The notes beneath the pieces are model-generated. The model had not been told where the DNA came from. It made no database searches and was given only the letters and a program-made list of their open reading frames with translations. From the NCBI RefSeq assembly GCF_023699475.1, contig NZ_JALXFV010000008.1, positions 658,583 to 722,582 of the forward strand: DNA of 64,000 nt, read 5' to 3'. The stretch comes from Halomarina rubra. Its GTDB lineage: Archaea; Halobacteriota; Halobacteria; Halobacteriales; Haloarculaceae. Position 1 is the first letter of the stretch, and the number at the start of each line of letters is the position of its first letter. Position numbers and translations under genes: made by a program. Positions 1-7,850 of the stretch are shown here, one piece after another.

Positions 1-605
1 ATCCGCCCGCCACGGTAGCGGTCCATGTGCGACCCGCCCTTCTCGCGCTCATCGGCGTCGAGACGCGCACCCGTCGAGTCGATGAGTCGGAGGATGGGTG
101 CGCCCGCCTCGACGGCGCGTTCGGCGAGGCGAATCTCCTTCTCGACGCCCATCTGTCCGAGCGAGCCAGCCTTGACGGTGTAGTCGTTGGCCGCGAAGAA
201 CACCTCGCGGTCGTGGATGTGTCCGACCCCGGTCAGGAGACCGTCGGCGGGGAACTCCAGTTGGTCGGCGTCGCCCGAGTCGAACCTGGCGAACGTGCCG
301 TCCTCGTAGGTCACCTCGTCGAAGATGCGGTCGATGCGCTCGCGGACGAACAGTTTGCCGAGGGCGTCTATCTTCTCGTGACCGCGCTCGGGACCACCCG
401 AGAGCACGCGCTCGATGTCCGTGCGCAGGCGGTCCTCGCGGTCGGTGACGACGTGGTCGCCGTCGTCCCACGACTCGTCGCCCGCCGCGGCGACTGGGCC
501 GTCGTCCGCGACGAGTTCGACCGGTCGACCGAGGTGTTCGGCGAGTGCCGTCGCGATGACCCTGGCGGTCTCCTCGTCGGTGTCGCCCCGGACCGTTATC
601 TCCAT
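1..605 (-). CDS. Acyl-CoA carboxylase carboxyltransferase subunit, N-terminal part (runs off the left edge)
   Basis: About 201 N-terminal residues of a biotin-dependent carboxyltransferase of the propionyl-/acetyl-CoA carboxylase or methylmalonyl-CoA decarboxylase alpha-subunit family, which moves a carboxyl group from carboxybiotin to an acyl-CoA. The family signature is visible: a helix with KLFVRERIDRIFD, then FFAANDYTVKAGSLGQMG, then the LIDSTGARL segment and a Gly/Ser stretch before the edge. About 60 acidic residues precede the conserved part, so the start ATG at 603-605 gives a somewhat long N terminus; an ATG at 680-682 is out of frame. It is divergent from an acyl-CoA dehydrogenase, which fits acyl-CoA metabolism. 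The true substrate cannot be told from this fragment. Confidence 0.85.
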   Translation of the reverse strand, partial: MEITVRGDTDEETARVIATALAEHLGRPVELVADDGPVAAAGDESWDDGDHVVTDREDRLRTDIERVLSGGPERGHEKIDALGKLFVRERIDRIFDEVTYEDGTFARFDSGDADQLEFPADGLLTGVGHIHDREVFFAANDYTVKAGSLGQMGVEKEIRLAERAVEAGAPILRLIDSTGARLDADEREKGGSHMDRYRGGR

Positions 606-786
606 GTCGACCACCCCAGCGCTCCCCGCGCGGGGCCGGCCGTCGGTCGTGATGGCGTCGGGGAGGGCGTTGGTCGCGTCATGGTCGGACACGTCGCCCG
701 GATGGCAAATAGCTATGGGGGACGGCCCCGCGGCCCGTGGGTCGTGTCACCACAATCGTCATTAGCACGTGGCCCGGCGAACGTGT

Positions 787-1953
787 ATGGCGAGCGACAA
801 CGAGGAGCTCCACGGCCTCATCCGCGAGTCGGTGCGGGGCATCGCGAGCGACTTCGACCGCGAGTACTGGCGCGAGCACGTCGACGAGAAGCAGTTCCCC
901 GAGGAGTACTGGCAGGCGCTCGCCGACGACGGCTGGCTGGGCGTCGCCATTCCCGAGGAGTACGGCGGCGAGGGGATGGGGATGGAGGAGATGACCATCA
1001 TCGTCGAGGAACTGTCGCGGGGCGGCGGGCAGGGCGGCATCGTGTTTGTCCTCACCCCCGTCTTCGGCGGTATCGGCGTCACTCGCCACGGAACCGAGGA
1101 GCAGAAACAGCACTACCTCCCGAAGATCGCCTCTGGCGACATGCGCTTCTGCATGGGCTTGACCGAGGCCCACGCCGGGACGAACACGCTCAACATCGAG
1201 ACCCGCGCGGAGAAGGAGGGCGACGAGTACGTCGTCTCCGGTCAGAAGATGTGGATATCCGGCGTCGAGAACGCCGACACGATGTTGCTTATCGCCCGGA
1301 CCAGCGAGTTCGACCGGTCGAACCCGACCCACGGCGTCTCGATGTTCCTCGTCGACGACCCGGCCGAGCGCGATGCCATCTCGCTGTCGACGGTCGACGT
1401 CGCTCTGCCCTGGTTCGAGAAACAGTACCAGGTCGACATCGACGGGCTTCGCGTCCACGAAGAGGACATCCTCGGCGAGGAGGACGGCGGCCTCTACATG
1501 CTCTGGGACACGCTCAACACCGAGCGTATCGCGGGGGCGGCCTCCTCGCTCGGTGGTGGGCTTCGAGCCGTGGACCTCGCGGTCGACTACGCCTGCGAGC
1601 GCGAGGTGTTCGGCAAACCCATCGGTGCTCACCAGGCCATCCAGCACCCGCTGGCCGAGTCGTACGCGAAACTGCTGGCCTCACGTGAGATTCTCTACAA
1701 AGCTGCCCGACTGTGGGACGACGGTGAGGACTGCGGGATGGAGGCCAACGCCGCGAAACTGCTCACCAGCGAGTTCGGCACCGAGGCCGCCGACCGTGCC
1801 ATCCAAACCCACGGCGGCAACGGATTCACCCGCGAGTACGAGGTGTACGACATCTGGCAGAACATGCGCCTGACGCAGGTCGCACCGGTCACGAACCAGA
1901 TGGCGAAGAACTACATCGGCGAACACCACCTCGGTCTTCCCCGGAGCTACTAG
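787..1953 (+). CDS. Acyl-CoA dehydrogenase family protein
   Basis: A 388-residue flavoprotein of the acyl-CoA dehydrogenase family, normal length, expected to oxidise an acyl-CoA thioester with FAD and pass electrons to an electron-transfer flavoprotein. Visible family blocks are GVAIPEEYGGEGMG near residue 50, the FAD/substrate segment MGLTEAHAGTNT (usually LTEPxAGSD), WISG, and near the C terminus the GGNGFTREYEVYDIWQ segment. The usual YEGTxxIQ element that supplies the catalytic glutamate in medium-chain enzymes is replaced by LTQVAPVTNQM, so the base must lie elsewhere or the reaction differs. I chose the ATG at 787; a GTG at 769 would add six poorly conserved residues. The gene faces the carboxyltransferase across about 180 bases. 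Confidence 0.9.
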   Translation: MASDNEELHGLIRESVRGIASDFDREYWREHVDEKQFPEEYWQALADDGWLGVAIPEEYGGEGMGMEEMTIIVEELSRGGGQGGIVFVLTPVFGGIGVTRHGTEEQKQHYLPKIASGDMRFCMGLTEAHAGTNTLNIETRAEKEGDEYVVSGQKMWISGVENADTMLLIARTSEFDRSNPTHGVSMFLVDDPAERDAISLSTVDVALPWFEKQYQVDIDGLRVHEEDILGEEDGGLYMLWDTLNTERIAGAASSLGGGLRAVDLAVDYACEREVFGKPIGAHQAIQHPLAESYAKLLASREILYKAARLWDDGEDCGMEANAAKLLTSEFGTEAADRAIQTHGGNGFTREYEVYDIWQNMRLTQVAPVTNQMAKNYIGEHHLGLPRSY

Positions 1954-1976
1954 CTCGGTGGCGCTCTCCTCGGTCG

Positions 1977-2369
1977 TCACTCGTCGGTCGAGAGTGGCCT
2001 CGCGGTCCGAAACACCACGACGTACGCACCGACGTACGCCGTCGCGACGACCGGGAGGCTCCACCGGCCGACGGTGTCGGCGTCGCTCAACAGCAGTTCC
2101 GGCACCGCGAGGACGAGCGCACCGGCGAGCGAGAACGCGTACGTCCACAGCGTCAGGTCCCACAGTCGCTCGAACCCACCGGGGTGGATGGCGATACGAA
2201 CGCCGACGGGGATCGACGCGGCCACCAACACTCGCACGAGCGGACCCACCCAGGCGTCCGAGAGCCCCCCGGTCAGCACGTTCGTCGCGGGGACGAGGAG
2301 GGCGAACACGCATCCGGCGGCGAGCACCGCTCGTGCGGCGTGGTACAGCGCCGCACGCGGAGTGACCAT
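1977..2369 (-). CDS. Small integral membrane protein of unknown function
   Basis: A 130-residue hydrophobic protein with about four predicted membrane segments (LAAGCVFALLVPA, VGPLVRVLVAASIPVGV, LTLWTYAFSLAGALVLAV, LPVVATAYVGAYVVVF) and short charged loops. I recognise no enzymatic motif. The ATG at 2369 is preferred because it immediately precedes the first hydrophobic region; a GTG at 2411 in the same frame would add 14 basic residues. It is convergent with the acyl-CoA dehydrogenase (23 bases apart) and divergent from the small acidic protein gene. Confidence 0.6.
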   Translation of the reverse strand: MVTPRAALYHAARAVLAAGCVFALLVPATNVLTGGLSDAWVGPLVRVLVAASIPVGVRIAIHPGGFERLWDLTLWTYAFSLAGALVLAVPELLLSDADTVGRWSLPVVATAYVGAYVVVFRTARPLSTDE

Positions 2370-2476
2370 TCGGTCGAAAATACGGTCACGGATTGAAACA
2401 AGTTTCGACACTGACCTTGGATGTCCTTATACAGTAGAGTCGACCGTGTGAGAACATAGGTCATGTCAACAAACGC

Positions 2477-2481
2477 TTTTA
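2477..2481 (+). promoter_or_regulatory. TATA-like box of the small acidic protein gene
   Basis: TTTTA lies 27-31 bases before the ATG at 2508, the spacing expected for a leaderless haloarchaeal transcript. This supports that ATG over the in-frame ATG at 2463. Confidence 0.5.
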
Positions 2482-2507
2482 CGAGTGTAATCGAAACGAC
2501 GAGTCGT

Positions 2508-2672
2508 ATGCCCGAGACCGTCATCCCAGAACCCGAGGACGCGAACGAATCGGACCTCGAGACCGAACCCGACGCCGAGGCCGAGGAGACGCCGGAGAAC
2601 GACGCCGAACCCGACGCCGAAGAGGAGCCACCGTTCTACATCCCGACCCCCGGTGGCCTGCGCGGACTGTAG
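2508..2672 (+). CDS. Small, very acidic protein of unknown function (54 aa)
   Basis: A 54-residue protein whose middle is almost entirely Glu, Asp, Ala and Pro, ending in FYIPTPGGLRGL. The low-complexity acidic body followed by an aromatic, glycine-rich tail suggests a short tail-mediated interaction rather than an enzyme, but no function is assigned. The start is set by the TATA-like box; an upstream in-frame ATG at 2463 would add 15 residues that do not look acidic. Confidence 0.55.
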   Translation: MPETVIPEPEDANESDLETEPDAEAEETPENDAEPDAEEEPPFYIPTPGGLRGL

Positions 2673-2729
2673 ACTGAGAGCGAGCTTTCGACCCGACGGC
2701 ATCGCCACGGAGCGGCGCGACCGAGGCGG

Positions 2730-3230
2730 TCACTCCGACCCGTCCGGTGTGGCACCCGCCGGGGCACTCGACCGGTCGCGCCGGACGTACCAGAGCGGCA
2801 CGAGGTAGGAGGCGGCCAGCGACATCGTCCCGGGGAGTCCGACTCCGCCACCGGTCAGTCCACCGAGGAGGAGACCGACCACGAGGACGGCGAAGCCCAC
2901 GCAGACCTGGGCGAGGACGAACAGGCCGAGCGGACGAAGGCGGACGCCGAGTGCGACGTGGCCGACGGCGGCGAGCGTCGGGAGTCCGTGGAGGACGAGA
3001 GCGCCGTTCTCGCGGAGCAGGTCCGCCGGCCCTTCGGTGGTGCGGTCGGTCGCTGGCCCCACCGCGCTCGCCGCGTCGGGCGGGAGTCCGAGGACCGTGG
3101 CGACGACGGGCCCGAGTATCACCAGGTACGCGAGGAAAGCGAGGAGGACCGTCCCGAACGCCCGAACCCAGCGGTAGACGGGGTCGTCCGTCTCGTCGAC
3201 GTCGCCGGTCGCGTCGGTCCTAGAGGGCAT
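2730..3230 (-). CDS. Integral membrane protein of unknown function
   Basis: A 166-residue protein with an acidic N terminus (about 20 residues) followed by about four membrane segments: VLLAFLAYLVILGPVVATVLG, a segment near LVLHGLPTLAAVGHVALGV, LFVLAQVCVGFAVLVVGLLLGG, and MSLAASYLVPLWYV, with an Arg-rich cytoplasmic end. No conserved catalytic residues are recognised. It sits downstream of, and in the same direction as, the acyl-CoA synthetase gene with a gap of about 60 bases, so co-transcription is possible. Confidence 0.65.
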   Translation of the reverse strand: MPSRTDATGDVDETDDPVYRWVRAFGTVLLAFLAYLVILGPVVATVLGLPPDAASAVGPATDRTTEGPADLLRENGALVLHGLPTLAAVGHVALGVRLRPLGLFVLAQVCVGFAVLVVGLLLGGLTGGGVGLPGTMSLAASYLVPLWYVRRDRSSAPAGATPDGSE

Positions 3231-3289
3231 CGACTCGTCGTGGTCAGGGCCGAAGAAAAATAGTTCGTTCTGGAGACAGTCGGGCTACT

Positions 3290-4930
3290 CTACAACTCCT
3301 CGCTCGGGGAGAGCGGCCCGTCAAGGTGCTGGTCCGCCTCCTCCTCCAGTTTGTACCGCTGGACCTTCTGGGTCGCGCTGCGGGGGAGTTCGTCAACGAA
3401 GAACACCCGTCGGGGGTGGGCGTACGTCGCGAGGTGGTCGAGCGTGAACCGCCGCAGGTCGGTCTCCGAGACCTCCTCGCCTTCTTCCAGCACGACGAAC
3501 GCGACGGGGGCTTCGCCCTTCGTCTCGTGGGAAACGCCGACGACGGCCGCCTCGGCGACCGCTGGGTGTTCGTACAGCGCGTTCTCGACCTCGGCGGGGT
3601 AGATGTTCTCTCCACCGGCGATGATCATGTCGTCGGCGCGGTCGACGATCCAGAAGTAGCCGTCGCGGTCGACGCGCGCGACGTCCTCGGTGTAGAACCA
3701 GCCGTCGTCGTCGAACACCTGGTCGGTCTTGTCGGGGCGGTTGTAGTAGCCCTCGAACACGTTCGGCCCGCGGATGGCGATCTCCCCCGTCACGGCGTCG
3801 TGGTCGTCGAAGTCGATGTCGGGGTTCGGGTGCGGCGAGAGGTCCTCGGGCGCGACGATGGTCTCGCGTGTCTCCGGGTTCGTAATCTTGAGTTCGACGT
3901 TGTAGACGGGCGGCCCGACACAGCCAGCGGCCTTCCGCACGCCGCGGGAGGGTTCGACGGTGCCCGCGGGGGCGGTCTCGGTCATCCCCCACCCCTCGAC
4001 CATCGGGACGTCCCACGCCTCCTCGATGGTGCGGCGGGTCTCGTCGGCCAACGGCGCGGCCGCGCACGTCACGCTCTCGAGTGACGAGAGGTCGTACTCT
4101 TCGGGGTTCTGGCGGTACTCCCTGAACATCATCGTGTACATCGCCGGAACGCCCGCGAACTTCGTGATGCCCTCGTCCTCGATAGCCCGGAGCATCGGGA
4201 CGGGTTCGGGCGTCGGCTGGAGGTACATCGTCGTCCCCGAGTAGATGCCTGTCCCCATCAGCGCGTTGAGCGCGTAGATGTGGAACAGCGGGAGGACGAG
4301 CAGGAACGAGTCCTCGGGGTCGATTGCCAGGCCGCCCTTGTCGTACGCTTCGATGGTCGTCAGCAGGTTCTCGTGGGTGAGCATCACGCCCTTGGGACGG
4401 CCGGTCGTTCCCGAGGTGTAGGGCTGGCAGGCCACGTCGTCGTACGCGCGTTCTGGTCGGTCGAGGTCCGGCGACGCGTCCGAGAGCGCGACCTCCAGGT
4501 CCTCCAGTCCCTCCCCGCCACCCGCGACGAGCGTGTGTTCGACCTCGGCGGCCGCGGCGAGCTGGCCGACCTGGTCCGCGATGAGTTGGGAGCCGAGCAG
4601 GTGGTTCGCCCCCGCGTCGTTCAGCACGAACACGAGCGTCTCGGGGTCCATCCGGAGGTTGAGCGGCGTCGGTACCCCGCCAGCCTTGATGGCCCCGAAG
4701 TACGCGACGGGGAACTCGTTGGTGTTCGGAATCATCACGCCGACCCGGTCGCCCGGAGACAGTCCACGGTCGAGGAGCACGTTCGCCATGCGGTTCGAGC
4801 GCTCTTCGAGGGCCGCGAACGACAGTTCGTCGGCGTAGAAACTGAACGCCGGTTTCTCGCCGTAGCGGTCGGCCGCCATCGCGGGCAGGTCACCCAGGTG
4901 CCGGAGTGGTTCGCCTCGGTAGAGTTCCAT
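3290..4930 (-). CDS. Acyl-CoA synthetase (AMP-forming, long-chain fatty acid-CoA ligase type)
   Basis: A 546-residue ANL-superfamily adenylating enzyme, expected to activate a carboxylic acid with ATP and load it onto coenzyme A. The P-loop-like motif YTSGTTGRPKGVMLTH is near residue 180, EGWGMTETAP near 310, the hinge region GYFWIVDRADDMIIAGGENIYP near 420, and the C-terminal lysine region reads SATQKVQRYKL. The start is placed at the ATG at 4930: MELYRGEPLRHLGDL is where family similarity begins, and a TTTATG box lies upstream; a GTG at 5008 would add 26 residues. With the dehydrogenase and carboxylase genes it forms a fatty-acyl neighbourhood. Substrate chain length is not predictable here. 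Confidence 0.9.
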   Translation of the reverse strand: MELYRGEPLRHLGDLPAMAADRYGEKPAFSFYADELSFAALEERSNRMANVLLDRGLSPGDRVGVMIPNTNEFPVAYFGAIKAGGVPTPLNLRMDPETLVFVLNDAGANHLLGSQLIADQVGQLAAAAEVEHTLVAGGGEGLEDLEVALSDASPDLDRPERAYDDVACQPYTSGTTGRPKGVMLTHENLLTTIEAYDKGGLAIDPEDSFLLVLPLFHIYALNALMGTGIYSGTTMYLQPTPEPVPMLRAIEDEGITKFAGVPAMYTMMFREYRQNPEEYDLSSLESVTCAAAPLADETRRTIEEAWDVPMVEGWGMTETAPAGTVEPSRGVRKAAGCVGPPVYNVELKITNPETRETIVAPEDLSPHPNPDIDFDDHDAVTGEIAIRGPNVFEGYYNRPDKTDQVFDDDGWFYTEDVARVDRDGYFWIVDRADDMIIAGGENIYPAEVENALYEHPAVAEAAVVGVSHETKGEAPVAFVVLEEGEEVSETDLRRFTLDHLATYAHPRRVFFVDELPRSATQKVQRYKLEEEADQHLDGPLSPSEEL

Positions 4931-5051
4931 GGTGTCGTTTGACGCTGTTCGTGAGCTTACATAAACGTTCACACCGTTGGTAACCGTTGGTCGGTCGAGA
5001 GCTACCACCGCTCACCGGGGCGGTTATGCGGTCGTCGTCCGTCTCACCGGT

Positions 5052-5843
5052 ATGGACGTACGCGGTGCGGTCGTCGACCTGGACGGGACCGTCTACCGAG
5101 GCGACAGCCTCGTCGACGGGGCGCGCGAGGGAGTCGCGGCGCTTCGCGACCACGGCGTCGACCCCCTGTTCGTAACGAACAACCCGACGCGCTCGCCCGC
5201 AGAGTACGCTCGTCGACTGGGCGAGTTCGGACTGGACGTGACTGCCGACCGGGTGCTGTCGGCCGGGTCGGTGACCGCTCGGTACCTCGCGGCGAACCAC
5301 GACGGCGAGGCCACGTTCGTCGTCGGGAGCGACGGGTTGCGCGAGCAGTTGCGGGCGGTCGGGGTGGCGCTGACCGACGACCCCGGCGCGGCCGAGGTGG
5401 TCGTCACGTCCCATACCTACGGCTTCGACTACGAGGCGCTGACCGAGGGGCTGTGGGCGCTCCGGAGCACCGAGACGTTCGTCGGGACGGACCCCGACCT
5501 CACGTACCCGAGCGCGGACGGGCGGGACCGGCCCGGGTCGGGTGCCATCACGCGTGCGGTCGGGGGGGTCGCCGCTCGCGACCCGGACCACGAGTTCGGA
5601 AAGCCCTCCCCGGAGACGCTGGCGGCGATTCGCGAGCGTCTCGACTGCGCGCCGGAACACTGTCTCGTCGTCGGGGACCGCCTCGACACCGACGTCGCCC
5701 TCGGTGTGCGCGGCGGGATGCTGACGGCGCTCGTCCTCTCGGGCAGCACCTCGCGAGCGCAGTACGACGCCCGCGACGCCGACGCTCACCCGACCCCCGA
5801 CCACGTCTTCGAACACCTGGGTTCGCTCGGAACGGTCTTGTGA
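5052..5843 (+). CDS. HAD-superfamily phosphatase, NagD/4-nitrophenylphosphatase type
   Basis: A 263-residue haloacid-dehalogenase-fold phosphatase. Motif I is VVDLDGTVYRG at residues 6-16 (nucleophile Asp in DLDGT), motif II is FVTNNPTRSP near 40, and motifs III/IV are FGKPSPET near 180 followed by CLVVGDRLDTDVALG near 205. The NNPT segment and an alpha/beta cap between motifs II and III place it with class IIA (NagD-like) enzymes, which dephosphorylate small sugar phosphates or nucleotides. The ATG at 5052 starts exactly at the fold; an upstream in-frame start would add 25 residues. It is divergent from the acyl-CoA synthetase. The physiological substrate is unknown. Confidence 0.85.
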   Translation: MDVRGAVVDLDGTVYRGDSLVDGAREGVAALRDHGVDPLFVTNNPTRSPAEYARRLGEFGLDVTADRVLSAGSVTARYLAANHDGEATFVVGSDGLREQLRAVGVALTDDPGAAEVVVTSHTYGFDYEALTEGLWALRSTETFVGTDPDLTYPSADGRDRPGSGAITRAVGGVAARDPDHEFGKPSPETLAAIRERLDCAPEHCLVVGDRLDTDVALGVRGGMLTALVLSGSTSRAQYDARDADAHPTPDHVFEHLGSLGTVL

Positions 5844-5861
5844 GTTACTGTCTGACATAGC

Positions 5862-5869
5862 TTTTTATA
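5862..5869 (+). promoter_or_regulatory. TATA box of the following small gene
   Basis: TTTTTATA ends 22 bases before the ATG at 5892, one of the clearest haloarchaeal core promoters in the window; the transcript should be leaderless. Confidence 0.6.
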
Positions 5870-5891
5870 CGAGCGTGTGCTTCACACGACC

Positions 5892-6056
5892 ATGAGGAAC
5901 CCAGACAGCCCGTACCTCTTCGGCGAGGTCGACGAGGAGGAAGAAGAGGAGGAAGTGGAGTTCGTCGAGACGCCCGACGTCAGCCGCGAGACCGTCATCG
6001 TCGACGGTTCGGCGATGAGCTACCACGGCTACCAGGCCCAACAGGACGAGGAGTGA
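5892..6056 (+). CDS. Small acidic protein of unknown function (54 aa)
   Basis: A 54-residue protein with a run of seven glutamates near residues 15-21 and a less biased C-terminal half (VSRETVIVDGSAMSYHGYQA) that looks like a folded or binding segment. The start is fixed by the TATA box just upstream, and the stop is TGA at 6054-6056. It is too short for default gene callers and I recognise no family. It stands alone between the HAD phosphatase and the MTH865-like gene, all in the same direction but each apparently with its own promoter. Confidence 0.6.
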   Translation: MRNPDSPYLFGEVDEEEEEEEVEFVETPDVSRETVIVDGSAMSYHGYQAQQDEE

Positions 6057-6192
6057 GCGACCGACCGCCACCACCCGGCCGGCCGCGTCGTCCGCCGGTA
6101 CGGCCACTCTCGCCCGTCCGATAAACTCTCCGCGGGGGGTCCGCGGTTCCATACGGTTTTTTGTGCCCGACGGTGTTCTGTGTCGGTGTCAC

Positions 6193-6444
6193 ATGGCAGA
6201 CAAAGAAGAACTCCGTCAGCAGATGATCGACGCGTTCGAAGGTGCGGACTACCCCATCAACAGCCCGATGGACCTCGTCCCGGCGCTCCCGAACGGTCCC
6301 TCGACGCGCTTCGAGTCCGGTGACTTCTCGATGACCGCGATGGAGCTGAACACGAAGCTCGGTGGCGGCGACTTCCCGTACGAGTCCCCCGAGGCCTTCG
6401 TCGACGACGTCATGGACCAGCTCGAAGACCAGGGCCACTTCTGA
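6193..6444 (+). CDS. MTH865-like family protein
   Basis: An 83-residue protein resembling the MTH865-like family, small helical archaeal proteins with an EF-hand-like fold and no established biochemical role. Visible segments are MADKEELRQQMIDAFEGADYP, then PMDLVPALPNGPSTRF, DFSMTAMELNTKLG, and the end FVDDVMDQLEDQGHF. The ATG at 6193 is chosen because the ten residues from an earlier in-frame start are Cys-rich and unlike the family. Confidence 0.75.
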   Translation: MADKEELRQQMIDAFEGADYPINSPMDLVPALPNGPSTRFESGDFSMTAMELNTKLGGGDFPYESPEAFVDDVMDQLEDQGHF

Positions 6445-6472
6445 GTCGCCGGTCACGACAGCCTCCGATTTT

Positions 6473-6952
6473 TCAGCGCACCAGGACCGCCAGCGCCGTC
6501 GCGAACGCCCCCAGCGCCAGCGCCCCCCAGTTCGCGACGGTGTTGCTCGCTCGGACCAGCCCCAGCGAGAACCGTCGTCCCGACAACGGCCACAACAGCG
6601 GGACGCCCGACGGCGTCACGACGTCCCCCGCGAGGTGCGTCAGGATGCCGAACACCCCGACGAACCCGGCGAACGGGACGAGCCACGGCGCGGCGAGCGA
6701 CGGTGGCAACTGGTTCGCGAGCAGAGTCGCCGCACCCGCCAGCACCCCGCCGACGGCGAGCGCGAACGCGAGCGTGTGCGTCGGCCCTCGATGGGGGACG
6801 AACGGCAGTCGCAGGTCGACGTCGGGCAGTCGCGCCAGTGCGAGGACGCCGATACCGCCCGCGAGCGCCAGCCCCGGGCGAGCGTCGAGCAACAGCCACC
6901 CGACCGGCGCGTAACAGACCAGCGCCACACCCCAGTGGCCCTCCTTGAGCAT
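6473..6952 (-). CDS. Membrane-bound metal-dependent hydrolase, YdjM-like
   Basis: A 159-residue polytopic membrane protein of the YdjM/DUF457 group. The family's metal-binding pattern is visible: H6 in KEGHWG, then ARLPDVDLRLPFVPHRGPTHTL near residues 40-60 (Asp and two His), and a second His in ILTHLAGDVVTPSG near 105. About four hydrophobic segments surround these. Such proteins are called inner-membrane hydrolases but their substrates are unknown. It is divergent from a 45-residue membrane peptide gene. Confidence 0.75.
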   Translation of the reverse strand: MLKEGHWGVALVCYAPVGWLLLDARPGLALAGGIGVLALARLPDVDLRLPFVPHRGPTHTLAFALAVGGVLAGAATLLANQLPPSLAAPWLVPFAGFVGVFGILTHLAGDVVTPSGVPLLWPLSGRRFSLGLVRASNTVANWGALALGAFATALAVLVR

Positions 6953-7017
6953 GGACGAGGTGACGACCCGAGCGTCATCAACGGTCCGTTTTTCTCGACG
7001 CCGGCCGAGGCTCCCGT

Positions 7018-7155
7018 ATGCAAGACACCGTCGCGTCGATTCTGGAGACCTACGGCGCGTTCCTCATCCCCGCTCTCGTCTTCGCCGCCGGCCTCGTCGG
7101 CTACGGCGTCCTCTACGCGATGAGTCGGCGGGGCCTGCTCGACTGGCTGAACTGA
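7018..7155 (+). CDS. Small single-span membrane protein (45 aa)
   Basis: A 45-residue ORF with one clear transmembrane helix (AFLIPALVFAAGLVGYGVLYAM) flanked by a short acidic start (MQDTVASILETYG) and a basic, amphipathic end (SRRGLLDWLN), giving a positive-inside topology. It is too short for default callers. No family is recognised. It is divergent from the YdjM-like hydrolase with 65 bases between starts, so the two may share a control region. Confidence 0.5.
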   Translation: MQDTVASILETYGAFLIPALVFAAGLVGYGVLYAMSRRGLLDWLN

Positions 7156-7245
7156 CCGTCGAGAGCGCGCTCCGGACAGCCACTGGAGGGCCACCGGACG
7201 ACCGTCGGACCTAGAGCTTTGGCCTCCCCCGTTCACCACCGGGAC

Positions 7246-7833
7246 ATGAGCGACGACACCGAGCCAGCGATGCGGAACTTCCCGGTACCCGCGTCCGACG
7301 ACCTTCCCGCGGACCTCCGCGAGCGCATCGACGAGGAGACCGACCGCGCGGGGTTCACCCCCAACGTCTTCTCGGCGATGGGCTACAAGCCGAGTCACTT
7401 CCGAGCGTTCTTCGAGTACCACGACGCGCTCGTCGAGGACACCGCCCTCGAACGCGAGGAGATAGAGATGCTCGTCGTCACGGTCTCGGGCGTCAACGAC
7501 TGTCTGTACTGCGTCGTCGCCCACGGCGCGCTCGTCCGTATCTACGCGGGGGACCCGAAACTCGCCGACCAACTGGCGACGAACCACCGCGCCGCCGACC
7601 TCAACCCGACCCACCGTGCGATGCTCGACTTCGCGGTGAAACTCACTGAGTCGCCGGGCCGCGTCGACGAGGAGGACCTCGCGACGCTCCGCCAACACGG
7701 GTTCTCCGACGAGGCCATCTGGGACATCGCGAGCGTCGTCGGGTTCTACAACCTCTCGAACCGGATGGCCGTCGTCAGCGACATGCGACCCAACGAGGAG
7801 TTCTACACGCTGGGCCGCGAGCAACGGGAGTAG
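7246..7833 (+). CDS. Carboxymuconolactone decarboxylase/AhpD-family peroxidase-related enzyme
   Basis: A 195-residue protein of the AhpD-like fold. The redox motif C86-L-Y-C89-V-V-A-H93 inside SGVNDCLYCVVAHG matches the CxxCxxxH signature of peroxidase-related (uncharacterised peroxidase) proteins, which use the cysteine pair in thiol chemistry. Flanking helices match that family's length. The start at 7246 is preferred over an in-frame start at 7219 because the latter adds nine unlike residues. It is convergent with the ATP-grasp-like gene (17 bases apart). The true peroxide or other substrate is unknown. Confidence 0.85.
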   Translation: MSDDTEPAMRNFPVPASDDLPADLRERIDEETDRAGFTPNVFSAMGYKPSHFRAFFEYHDALVEDTALEREEIEMLVVTVSGVNDCLYCVVAHGALVRIYAGDPKLADQLATNHRAADLNPTHRAMLDFAVKLTESPGRVDEEDLATLRQHGFSDEAIWDIASVVGFYNLSNRMAVVSDMRPNEEFYTLGREQRE

Positions 7834-7850
7834 TCCCCACGGAGAGACCG

